The notes beneath the pieces were generated by a model. It was not told the origin of the DNA, made no database searches, and saw only the letters and a program-made list of their open reading frames with translations. The position numbers and the translations under genes are program-made. From Cyanobacteria bacterium SIG28 (GTDB lineage Bacteria; Cyanobacteriota; Vampirovibrionia; Gastranaerophilales; Gastranaerophilaceae), in assembly GCA_015152525.1 (NCBI GenBank), contig SUTU01000007.1:1-64000 (forward strand): a stretch of 64,000 nucleotides of DNA, written 5' to 3'. Positions 1 through 7,768 of this stretch are shown one piece after another (positions within the stretch are counted from its first letter, which is position 1; every line of letters starts with the position of its first letter).

Positions 1-1078
1 CTGAAACTGCTATAACTCCGACAAATACAAAGAAAATGTCTTCAAAGTCTTTTGTTAAAAACTTATGATTGTACTTTAACCAAGCACCAAGCCAACCTAT
101 TGCAATCCAAGATACAATGTATAAAGTTGGAAGTTCGGAGCTTAAGTGTTGGATTACATCCCAAAACCTAAATTTTGTTAGACGAATTGAAAGCAAGTGA
201 GCTATACTAACAGCAATTGCAATTATATTCATATAAATTGCTAAAATAACCGGATTTTGTTGATGATAAACAACAGGATTCATCAAAATTAGCCACATAT
301 TTTTATCCACTGCGTCAAAAGCCGCCCAAGCAAGTAAAAATATTGGTAAAGAGATACCCAATAAATATAAGTAAAATGTATCTAAATTATGACAACGTTT
401 AAGAGCTTTTCCGAATAACCAACCAACAACGGGATATATAATCCAATTGCTGAATGAAAAACAAACATAATCAGAAATTGTAAAGTTTTTAATTGGAATT
501 AATAGCCCAACAAATGAATAATAGAAATTATCAGGTGTAAGCTTTACTGTGATTTCATTTGTACAAAAAGCTCCAATTACAGTGATACAAAGGGTTACAA
601 TAAATATTGTAAGGTTTGACCATTTCAAATATTTTATCAATGCAAAAAACAAGAATGCTAAGCCAGCAAATTGCAGAATATCACAACTTAAAAGCATTAG
701 AAATTTATCATTTGTCATAATACTACCAAACATTGGATAATTCCCTGTAACCATCCAAGGTAATATTTCACGCAAGAAGTTAAGCATATATCCTGTAAGT
801 AGAAGAATTAGACCTCTTCATGCACAACACTTTGCAGTATCATTTCTTGAATATGCAAGTCCCATGCCCATACTGAACATAAAGAATTGAGCACCTAATA
901 ACCTTACTAAATTATGAGCAATATAAGTTGCATTTAAAGATTCCGTTGTAGAATACTTTATTGCATAAAATACATGACATAAAATCATTAAAACTATACA
1001 AAGAGTCTTACATAAATCAAAAGCTGGTTGCCTACCTTTATTGACAGTTTCATGGCTAAAAAGATTAGATAAATTCAT
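1..1078 (-). pseudogene. Membrane acyltransferase (acyltransferase 3 / DUF1624-like), interrupted by an in-frame stop and cut by the window edge
   Basis: Reading from the ATG at 1078 (GGAG six bases before it) the frame is open to window base 1 except for one TGA at 818-820. The first part has a membrane segment (LCIVLMILCHVFYAI) followed by FFMFSMGMGLAYSRND. After the stop the same frame continues directly with RGLILLLTGYMLNFLREILP and many further hydrophobic segments, as in multi-pass sugar/polysaccharide O-acetyltransferases. The stop lies where the family usually has a short basic loop, so a CGA(Arg) to TGA change is the simplest explanation. TGA is a normal stop in other genes here, so recoding is unlikely. 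The far (C-terminal) end lies outside the window. Family assignment is by general pattern only. Confidence 0.6.
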
Positions 1079-1090
1079 AATATTCTCCAA

Positions 1091-1376
1091 AGATTTCAGT
1101 CAGGAAGCTATTTTATTTAACTATTAAAATACTACCCCAAGTTCCAATGAATTTATTATAGCATAATAACACTATAATTTTTTAAAATATGAATTCAAAT
1201 TATACAAAAGGGACTATTAAGGGACTGTTTGAAAATTTTGTTGATTTTACTAGCTTTGAGTAGCATACCCAAACTCATTGATTAGCATAAATTTCTGCTT
1301 GTTAAAAGCAGATTTACTTGTGTTTAATTATAATTGTTTCTAATTGATAAAAAGAGTATTCTTTTGAACAATTACA
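1091..1376. other. Intergenic stretch with no recognised feature
   Basis: AT-rich spacer between the broken acyltransferase and the Fic-domain gene. I see no convincing RNA gene, terminator hairpin with T-run, or repeat, apart from a short local direct repeat of GGGACT. Confidence 0.5.
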
Positions 1377-3362
1377 CTATTTTGCGGTGCAATTTTTTCT
1401 TAAAGCCTGTGAAAGTTGTTCGTTAGTACAAATTTTTCGATACAAAGCTTCTTCCGGCCATTTTTCTAAAACATATCCTTTTGATAAAAGAAACTGTTCG
1501 ACAAATAATCGGGTTGCTCTGCCATTTCCGTTTAAAAACGGATGTATTCTAATTGTTTCCGAAAAGATTTCTGCAGCAAGGTCGAAAGTGTCCATTTTGT
1601 CAAAATTTTCATCAATATACTTTTCTAATTTCTCCAAGTCCGCGACAACATCTTTGCTTGCTGAATAATCGCAAACAGTGTTTTTAGTATCTTTTTTGAT
1701 ATTAAAAATTTGTTTTATTAATTCATCTGTATCCGGTGTCCTTAAGCGTCCCGCTGCAAATTCTTCACTTTTAATGCCGGTTAATGTAATTTTATGTAAA
1801 TCTATTAAATTAGCAATTTTAGGTTTATCAAATTTTACTGAATTTATATATTCGTAAGCTTTTTCCATGTTTTTTACTGAAACTTCTTGGTTTGGACCGG
1901 CGGTCATACAAGTTCTACTCATCCAGAGCCTGTTTCCAAGTTTAGAATCAAAATCGTTAGTTTCTCTGTTTTCAAAGGTTGTTTCTATTATTTTTTGGTT
2001 CTCTTTTGAAAATTTCTTTGATTTTTCTTTTAAGATTTCAAATTCTTCAATAAAAAAGCCTTTCTCAATTTTATTTTCATAAGATTTTAGAATCTCTGAC
2101 AAGAATCTTTTATTTTCAGGTTGTATGGTAAGGAATAAATTGTATAACTTTTTCTTGGTTGGATAAAAAATTTCTTTGTCAAATAATTTTTCTAAATTTG
2201 GTGCTAAAGAATTTGCTATTGAACCATATTCTCCAATTTTATCTAATGTTGGGTTAAGTATTTCAGGGATTTCGACTTTTGGTTGATGTTTTGCCTCTAA
2301 AAGTTCTACAAATACGTCTTTAACTTTTTTAAATTCTGGTGTATTAATAGAGTTTATAGCGTGTATTCTTTCTTGTACTGTATTTTTATAATTAACAGCA
2401 TTTTCAAAAATTTGTTCTTGATTTATAGAATTATGATGAGTATTTATAAAATTATTAAAACGTTCGAGAATTTTATTACCACCCCAAAATTTATCAATAT
2501 TTTGGTATAATTGTTTCATTTTATCGAGGTTTCTTTCATAACCCGCATTTTCACCACCGGCAATACATTTTGCGATTATAGTGTTTATTGCACTGTCCCA
2601 TCTTGCTTTTTCTTCTTTTGTCAGGTTGTTATGGTGTTCTTTTTGTAATAAAAAATCACACAAAGTAAAATATAAGCTGTCAGCACCATGAATTTCTGAA
2701 AAATCAACGTTTTTACCATGAACGCCTTCGTTTATAGAAGGTTCTACAGGATCTATCAGATTTAATTTTTTTCTTTTTGTGTCAACAAGTATGTTATTCG
2801 GACTTAATATATCGAATTGAAAACCTTTCTTTTTGCAAAAATCTTTGATTTGTAAATAAGCTTTTTTATATGATGAAATCGGAAAATTTTTCATTTCTTC
2901 ATATAATCTTAAAGATTTAAGAGTCTCTTCTCTTGTTATTTCGACGTTTTCTAAAACATTATCTTCGTGAACGTGGATACGTTTAGCAAATTTTTCAACG
3001 CCTAAAGATTCACCGTCTTTTTTCTTTACAATATCTATTTTGCCAGGGATACAAAGTACAACATTATCAAGTGTATTAAGATTATTCTTCTCAGGTTTTA
3101 TAAACTCTTTTTGTAAATCTTCTATATTAAACGCTTTTTTATAAATTCTTATGACATAATTTTTTATACCTTGTAAACTATATCCTTTTTTGCTCATGCC
3201 TTCGCCGAGTAGATTACTGTCCTTGATAGAATTGATGACAGTATCCTTAAGCGGAACGTTCTTAAGCTTTTTATTGTAGCTTTTCCAAAAAGTTTCAGTT
3301 TTTCCTGTGAATTGTAAATTACTAATTGTTGGTTTTTGTGTTGTTTGAAAAAAGACCTGCAT
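1377..3362 (-). CDS. Kinase-like and Fic two-domain protein with N-terminal LQFTGK element
   Basis: The C-terminal region (about residues 560-661) carries the Fic signature HPFLNGNGR near residue 605. Fic enzymes transfer AMP or other phosphate-containing groups to protein hydroxyls. Around residues 180-200, FDILSPNNILVD followed by LNLIDP resembles the catalytic loop and metal-binding motif of protein-kinase-like/APH folds, with Asp-x4-Asn spacing kept and IDP in place of DFG. The central part is helical and unassigned. The ATG at 3362 is preferred over the upstream GTG at 3371, because GAGGG lies eight bases before the ATG. No signal peptide is seen, but residues 13-21 hold ISNLQFTGK, an element shared with other proteins here. 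It is monocistronic. A toxin/effector role is inference; Fic activity is well supported by the motif. Confidence 0.8.
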   Translation of the reverse strand: MQVFFQTTQKPTISNLQFTGKTETFWKSYNKKLKNVPLKDTVINSIKDSNLLGEGMSKKGYSLQGIKNYVIRIYKKAFNIEDLQKEFIKPEKNNLNTLDNVVLCIPGKIDIVKKKDGESLGVEKFAKRIHVHEDNVLENVEITREETLKSLRLYEEMKNFPISSYKKAYLQIKDFCKKKGFQFDILSPNNILVDTKRKKLNLIDPVEPSINEGVHGKNVDFSEIHGADSLYFTLCDFLLQKEHHNNLTKEEKARWDSAINTIIAKCIAGGENAGYERNLDKMKQLYQNIDKFWGGNKILERFNNFINTHHNSINQEQIFENAVNYKNTVQERIHAINSINTPEFKKVKDVFVELLEAKHQPKVEIPEILNPTLDKIGEYGSIANSLAPNLEKLFDKEIFYPTKKKLYNLFLTIQPENKRFLSEILKSYENKIEKGFFIEEFEILKEKSKKFSKENQKIIETTFENRETNDFDSKLGNRLWMSRTCMTAGPNQEVSVKNMEKAYEYINSVKFDKPKIANLIDLHKITLTGIKSEEFAAGRLRTPDTDELIKQIFNIKKDTKNTVCDYSASKDVVADLEKLEKYIDENFDKMDTFDLAAEIFSETIRIHPFLNGNGRATRLFVEQFLLSKGYVLEKWPEEALYRKICTNEQLSQALRKNCTAK

Positions 3363-3562
3363 GATACACACCCTCGAATTGTTAGTTGGAACAAAAATAA
3401 ATATTATGCAAGTATAATTTAATTTCTATTTATAAATCAAGAAAAAAAACAATTTTCTTAATATTTGTTAACGAAAGCTTTATTTTTTTTAACTTAGGTT
3501 TATTATGTACTAATATAATTTTGAACTCGTGTGTGTATTTTATAGATTTCAGGAGTGTAAGT

Positions 3563-4609
3563 ATGAAGGTCAACCAAGTAGCATCAAACTATCACAATCA
3601 GGTTAATTGTAACAGGCCGTCTTTTAAAAAAGACGAATTAAAGGGAAATAAGAGTGTAAATCCAAAGGTTTCAATAATTCTTCCGATTTATAATCAAGAA
3701 AAATATATTGCCAAGGCTTTAAATTCATTGCAAGCACAAACGTTGAAAGATATTGAAATAATCTGTGTAAATGACGGCTCTAAAGATAAATCATTGGATA
3801 TTATGAAAGACTATGCGCAACATGACGAACGCATAAGGATTATTGATCAAAAAAATCAAGGTTGTGGTGCTTCAAGAAATAATGGTTTAAAAATTGCAAA
3901 AGGTGATTATATTGCATTTTTGGATCCGGATGATTGGTTTGAGCCGGAGGCGTTAGAAAAATTGTATAATAAAGCCGAAACTCAGAAGTGCGATATGGTT
4001 GTTTTTAATTTTAATCGAGTAAGCGAATCCGGTGAACTTTTAGGTAAATATAATCTTAAAAATAGGCTACAAAGATTTCATGATATAAAAGAGGATGAAA
4101 ATTTTACTTGGCGTGATGTTAAGCCTCGTATATTAGGCGGGTTACATCCGGCATCTTGGAATAAGCTTTATAAAAGCGACTTGATAAAGAAAAATAACGT
4201 GCACTTTGCCAAATCTAATATTGCAGAAGATAATGTATTTGTATTTGGCGCTTCCTTAAACTCAAAATCAATTGGTTATTCGGATGATTGTTTATATAAT
4301 TATTTGATTAGAGATAATTCTGCTATAAGAACAAAGTCTGATAAAAACATGAATATCATAAAATCAATTGATTCTGTAAAAAAACTTATTAATAATCTTG
4401 GTTTAAATGAAGAATTAAAGAATGAATTTGACGGTTATATTTTAAGATTTGTTTCTTACCATGAAAAACAGATTAAATCTTTGGCTAAATTTAGAGAAAT
4501 TTGTAGAAAAAGATTTTCACCGTCGCAAAATAAATTACTTAGTGAACGTCATGCCGCAAATGCAAAATTACCGCAAATTATATTAGCATTACTTCAAAAA
4601 AAAGGATAG
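3563..4609 (+). CDS. Family 2 glycosyltransferase (GT-A fold)
   Basis: About 348 residues. After an N-terminal extension of about 30 residues (containing RPSFKKD), the GT2 domain starts with VSIILPIYNQEKYIAKAL. VNDGSKDKS and the DxD-type metal/nucleotide-sugar motif FLDPDDW (about residue 119) follow. GT2 enzymes add sugars to lipid or polysaccharide acceptors in the cytoplasm. The ATG at 3563 is chosen because AGGAG lies seven bases upstream; an upstream in-frame start at 3521 has no ribosome binding site. It converges on a hexapeptide acyltransferase gene, so both may act on surface polysaccharide. The N-terminal extension is unusual for the family and resembles the tag of other proteins in the window. 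The acceptor cannot be told from sequence. Confidence 0.85.
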   Translation: MKVNQVASNYHNQVNCNRPSFKKDELKGNKSVNPKVSIILPIYNQEKYIAKALNSLQAQTLKDIEIICVNDGSKDKSLDIMKDYAQHDERIRIIDQKNQGCGASRNNGLKIAKGDYIAFLDPDDWFEPEALEKLYNKAETQKCDMVVFNFNRVSESGELLGKYNLKNRLQRFHDIKEDENFTWRDVKPRILGGLHPASWNKLYKSDLIKKNNVHFAKSNIAEDNVFVFGASLNSKSIGYSDDCLYNYLIRDNSAIRTKSDKNMNIIKSIDSVKKLINNLGLNEELKNEFDGYILRFVSYHEKQIKSLAKFREICRKRFSPSQNKLLSERHAANAKLPQIILALLQKKG

Positions 4610-4611
4610 TA

Positions 4612-5247
4612 TTAATTAATAATTCCACTAATTTTTGGCGGTTCTTTTCGCCAGTTAATATCTGTTTTAATTAGTTTAGCTGGGCATCCAGCATATATTG
4701 AGTTTGCTTCAGAATATTCTGAGGTTAAAATACTGCCTAAAGCAACTACGCAATTATCTGGTAGGATTGTTCCTTTCATAACTGATACATTATGACCAAA
4801 CCAGCAGTGAGAACCTATGCTAATATTTTTGCCGTAATTGATTGGTTCGTTTGTTTTTATATTATAAATTGTGTGTGCGTCACTTGCTCTTATCTCAACA
4901 TTTTTACCAAATAAACAATTGTCACCGATTGTAACTTTTAAATTATCTTCATGCCTTATTGTAATATCACAGCCGTTTGTACATTGAAAATTCTCGCCAA
5001 TTTTACATTCCGCATTGTTCGCATTTGCAAAAATTTTCAGGTTTTTAACCCTATTTTTTGAGGAACCAATTGAAATATTACAATTATTCCCACATTTTAT
5101 TTTGCAGAAATTAAATTTAGGGTATGGATATCCAATATTTACAACATTATTTTTACCATAAAATCTTATTGTTAAGCCCGGAACAAAGAAAATTCGTGTT
5201 TTGTTTCCATTTTTATCGATTTTGTATATTTTGTTGTTTTTGAACAT
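4612..5247 (-). CDS. Left-handed beta-helix (hexapeptide repeat) acyltransferase
   Basis: A 211-residue protein with repeated [I/V]-G-x-x-[C/V]-x-[I/F]-x hexapeptides through the middle (for example IGENFQCTNGCDI, IGDNCLFGKNVEIRA, IGSHCWFGHNVSVM). It ends in the typical IYAGCPAKLIK C-terminus of maltose/galactoside/serine O-acetyltransferase-like enzymes. His in SDAHTIYN fits the catalytic His position. It probably acetylates a sugar of a surface polysaccharide using acetyl-CoA. The ATG at 5247 follows AGGGGTGTAAA. It sits about 19 bases downstream of hydG on the same strand and may be cotranscribed, though no functional link is evident. Confidence 0.85.
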   Translation of the reverse strand: MFKNNKIYKIDKNGNKTRIFFVPGLTIRFYGKNNVVNIGYPYPKFNFCKIKCGNNCNISIGSSKNRVKNLKIFANANNAECKIGENFQCTNGCDITIRHEDNLKVTIGDNCLFGKNVEIRASDAHTIYNIKTNEPINYGKNISIGSHCWFGHNVSVMKGTILPDNCVVALGSILTSEYSEANSIYAGCPAKLIKTDINWRKEPPKISGIIN

Positions 5248-5265
5248 TTTACACCCCTATTTATA

Positions 5266-6705
5266 CTAAAATCTAAAATCTCTGTTTCCGTTTTCTATTT
5301 CTTTAAGGTTTTTAGAAATAGTTTCCTTTAGATTTTCATTTTTGATTTTGCTTAATTCTTTTTGGATAAATTCTTCGCCAATTTTTTTTGTATCATCTGA
5401 AGCGTAATCTTCCAGAAATTCTTTCAGGGTAATCAGAGCATTTGGTTGGCAACAATTTTGGATTAAACCGGTTTTACACAATGACATAAATCTATCGCCG
5501 GTTCTGCCTTCTCTGTAACAAGCTGTGCAGAAAGACGGGATTTGACCAAGTTCCAGTAACCATCTTATAACTTCATCTAAAGATCTTTGGTCAGATACGT
5601 CAAACTGTTCTGTATCAACAGGACGCTCTTCTTCGCAATATCCGCCAACAGATGTTCTAGAAGCGCCGGAAACCTGTGAAACGCCTAGTTTAAGCAGACG
5701 TTCTCTAACTTCTTGGGTTTCTCTTGTGGAAACTATTAACCCTGTATACGGAACAGCAATACGAATAAGTGCAACAAGTTTGGCAAAAGTATCGTCATCA
5801 ATTCCGTTGTCGAATTGGCTGGCATCGATGTCGTCGGCATTTTTAATTCTAGGAACGGAAATTGTATGAGGACCAACACCATGGACTGCTTCTAAATGTT
5901 CAGCATGCATTAAAAGTCCGGCAAATTCGTATTTATATCTTTCTAAACCAAATAATACGCCCAATCCGACATCATCAATTCCGCCTTCCATTGCTCTGTC
6001 CATAGCCTCTGTGTGGTAAGCATAATTATGTTTTGGACCTGTTGGATGAAGCTTTTCATAAGAGTCTTTATGGTAAGTTTCTTGGAAAAGAATGTAAGTG
6101 CCAATACCAACATCGTGAAGCTTTTTATAATTTTCAACTGTTGTTGCGGCGATATTAACATTAACCCTACGAATTGCACCGTTTTTGTGTTTTATTGAAT
6201 AAATTGTATTTATACATTCCAAAATATATTCAATAGGATTGTTAACCGGATCTTCTCCGGCTTCTATTGCAAGACGTTTATGTCCCATATCTTGAAGCGC
6301 AATAACTTCTTGAATTAACTCTTCTTGTGTTAGTTTTTTGCGTGGAATTTGTTTATTCTGATAATGGTATGGACAGTAAACGCATCCGTTAACGCAATAA
6401 TTTGAAAGATAAAGCGGTGCAAAAATTACGATTCTATCACCATAAAAAGCTGATTTTATATCTTCTGCCAGTTTGAAAATCTTTTGAGTGATTTCTTTAT
6501 CTTCACAAGCTAATAAAATACTGGCTTCTTCGTGAGTAAGTCCTGCACAATTAGTTTCGTTGCCTTTTTTTACAGGACGAGCTTTATCTAAAATTTGGTT
6601 TATTAAATCTAAATTGTTTTTATTTTTTTCTGCGAATTCTAAAGTTCTTAAAATCTCATCGTGATTTATAAATTCCTCAGCCTTTAGTGATTTTTTATTG
6701 TACAT
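5266..6705 (-). CDS. hydG: [FeFe]-hydrogenase H-cluster radical SAM maturase HydG
   Basis: About 479 residues, normal for HydG. The radical-SAM motif is CVNGCVYC (CxxxCxxC, near residue 100). The C-terminal auxiliary-cluster region has CTACYREGRTGDRFMSLCK and NCC near residue 393, which separates HydG from the related tyrosine lyase ThiH. HydG cleaves tyrosine to make the CO and CN ligands of the hydrogenase H-cluster. The ATG at 6705 is preferred over 6756: AGAGGG lies about six bases upstream and the protein then begins MYNKKSLKAEE. No hydE, hydF or hydrogenase gene is in the window. Together with nifJ it indicates H2-evolving fermentation. A composite repeat lies directly upstream. Confidence 0.95.
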   Translation of the reverse strand: MYNKKSLKAEEFINHDEILRTLEFAEKNKNNLDLINQILDKARPVKKGNETNCAGLTHEEASILLACEDKEITQKIFKLAEDIKSAFYGDRIVIFAPLYLSNYCVNGCVYCPYHYQNKQIPRKKLTQEELIQEVIALQDMGHKRLAIEAGEDPVNNPIEYILECINTIYSIKHKNGAIRRVNVNIAATTVENYKKLHDVGIGTYILFQETYHKDSYEKLHPTGPKHNYAYHTEAMDRAMEGGIDDVGLGVLFGLERYKYEFAGLLMHAEHLEAVHGVGPHTISVPRIKNADDIDASQFDNGIDDDTFAKLVALIRIAVPYTGLIVSTRETQEVRERLLKLGVSQVSGASRTSVGGYCEEERPVDTEQFDVSDQRSLDEVIRWLLELGQIPSFCTACYREGRTGDRFMSLCKTGLIQNCCQPNALITLKEFLEDYASDDTKKIGEEFIQKELSKIKNENLKETISKNLKEIENGNRDFRF

Positions 6706-6775
6706 TTTATTCCCTCTTGTCTTTTTTATTATGGAATAAAGAAAGTTTTTTTTCAAATTGCACCCAATCTACCAC

Positions 6776-7215
6776 TACCGGCTTGTCGGTCATCTTCGGG
6801 GGGGGTAAATACATTTTGGTTGGTTGGTGAGAACTACCAGTTCGCTGGTCATCTTCGGTGGGGGGGGTAAATGTAAGGGTTGGTTGTGGTTGCCTACCGG
6901 TTCGCCGTCATCTTCAGGGGGGCAGATTGGACTTGTAGTTTTAACCGACCAGCTTGCTCCGCTTGATGAAAAAAGGCTGGAGATCCAGCCGATGTTAAAA
7001 AAGTATGAATAAAATACAGTCCTAATAATTCTTTAATTAGCTGGATTCCCAAACCTAACGGTTTGAGAATGACGGGTGGTTTTTGGTTGGTGAGAACTAC
7101 CGGTTCGCCGTCATCTTCGACCGAAGGTCGGAGATCCAGCTTATTGAAAACCCTCAGAATTTGTCTTAATAAGCTGGATTCCCAGCCTTCGGCTCGAGAA
7201 TGGCAGGTTTTTGGG
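6776..7215 (-). repeat. Composite extragenic repeat element (left copy): REP-like palindromes plus degenerate ~53-bp repeats
   Basis: Contains REP-like palindromes at 7039-7075 (core AAACCTAACGGTTT), 7107-7140 (CGACCGAAGGTCG) and 7173-7207 (AGCCTTCGGCT). All are flanked by GTCAT...CCAGC-type ends. Reading the minus strand, the first palindrome is followed by a spacer, a CTGGATCTCC...CTTTTTTCA block and then tandem degenerate units containing TTTACCCCC and GAAGATGAC. The same module order recurs at 63045-63415 on the opposite strand. It fills the space between hydG and the ribbon-helix-helix gene. Open frames across it are by-products of the repeat. Confidence 0.85.
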
Positions 7216-7269
7216 GTGTTACGGTCTACAACTAACAAATTTTCATATTTTTCACGCATAATTCACCTT

Positions 7270-7300
7270 AATTATATTGTAATAAAATTATAATATAATT
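7270..7300. promoter_or_regulatory. Operator-like palindrome upstream of the RHH gene (distal site)
   Basis: Inverted repeat with 14-bp arms, one mismatch and a three-base AAA centre: AATTATATTGTAAT / ATTATAATATAATT. It shares the core TTGTAAT-AAA-ATTA-AA with the proximal palindrome at 7329-7353. Confidence 0.55.
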
Positions 7301-7328
7301 GTAACTTTATTGTAATTGTTATGTGAAA

Positions 7329-7353
7329 TTAATTGTAATAAAATTACAATTAA
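7329..7353. promoter_or_regulatory. Operator-like perfect palindrome upstream of the RHH gene (proximal site)
   Basis: Perfect 11-bp arms around AAA: TTAATTGTAAT / ATTACAATTAA. It ends 17 bases before the RHH start codon. Two more TTGTAA half-sites lie between this and the distal palindrome. Autoregulation by the adjacent ribbon-helix-helix protein is the natural inference. Confidence 0.6.
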
Positions 7354-7370
7354 CTTATAAAGAGGTATTT

Positions 7371-7526
7371 ATGGCTACAAATGATAAAAAGAGATTTGTA
7401 TTATTGGTTGATAATGATATTTACGAAAAATTTAAAGAATTAGCCGAACAACAAAATCGTACTGCCGGTAATTTAGGTACAACTTTAATCAAAGAATACG
7501 TCAAAGACAATTATAAAAAAGTATAG
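7371..7526 (+). CDS. Small ribbon-helix-helix (CopG/Arc-type) DNA-binding protein
   Basis: A 51-residue protein. The N-terminal strand KRFVLLVDNDIYEKFKELAEQQ, followed by a turn and helix (GNLGTTLIKEYVKD), is the classical RHH pattern; these proteins dimerise and insert the strand into the DNA major groove. The ATG at 7371 follows AGAGG with five bases spacing; the longer upstream frame has no such site and would run through the palindrome. There is no toxin gene beside it, so a solitary autoregulated regulator is more likely than an antitoxin. Confidence 0.75.
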   Translation: MATNDKKRFVLLVDNDIYEKFKELAEQQNRTAGNLGTTLIKEYVKDNYKKV

Positions 7527-7647
7527 TATAGCCGGTTCAGTGCAATTTAAGTGCACTAAACTTACTTGGCTGTGCAATATAAAGTTTTTAATGATTAACT
7601 TTAAGTCTTAATGCCTTAAAGATTTTTTTATTTATATACAAAAAGTG

Positions 7648-7674
7648 TTGCCTTTTCTTTGTTTGCGTTATAAT
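7648..7674 (+). promoter_or_regulatory. Probable vegetative promoter of nifJ
   Basis: TATAAT at 7669-7674 with TTGCCT at 7648-7653, a spacer of 15 bases. The rest of the 7527-7768 gap shows no other feature. Confidence 0.45.
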
Positions 7675-7768
7675 TTTACTATGCTCGGAAGAGCAGAAGA
7701 AACATAATACATATTGGTAAAATAAAGACAATTTGCAAAATATCTGGAAAGAAAGGGAGATATACAAT

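Noticed and set aside
818-820. TGA recoded as an amino acid (stop-codon reassignment or selenocysteine)
   Set aside because: TGA ends other genes in the window normally (for example the 43285 gene at 43861-43863), and no SECIS-like hairpin was apparent after 818; a nonsense mutation is simpler.
3194-3394. Short minus-strand frame overlapping the Fic gene start
   Set aside because: Shadow frame of the Fic gene with no ribosome binding site and no sensible protein pattern.
6824-7293. Open reading frames on both strands (for example 6824-7012, 6894-7259, 7063-7293)
   Set aside because: They run through the composite repeat; frames are open on both strands because of repeat composition and the products show only the repeat pattern.
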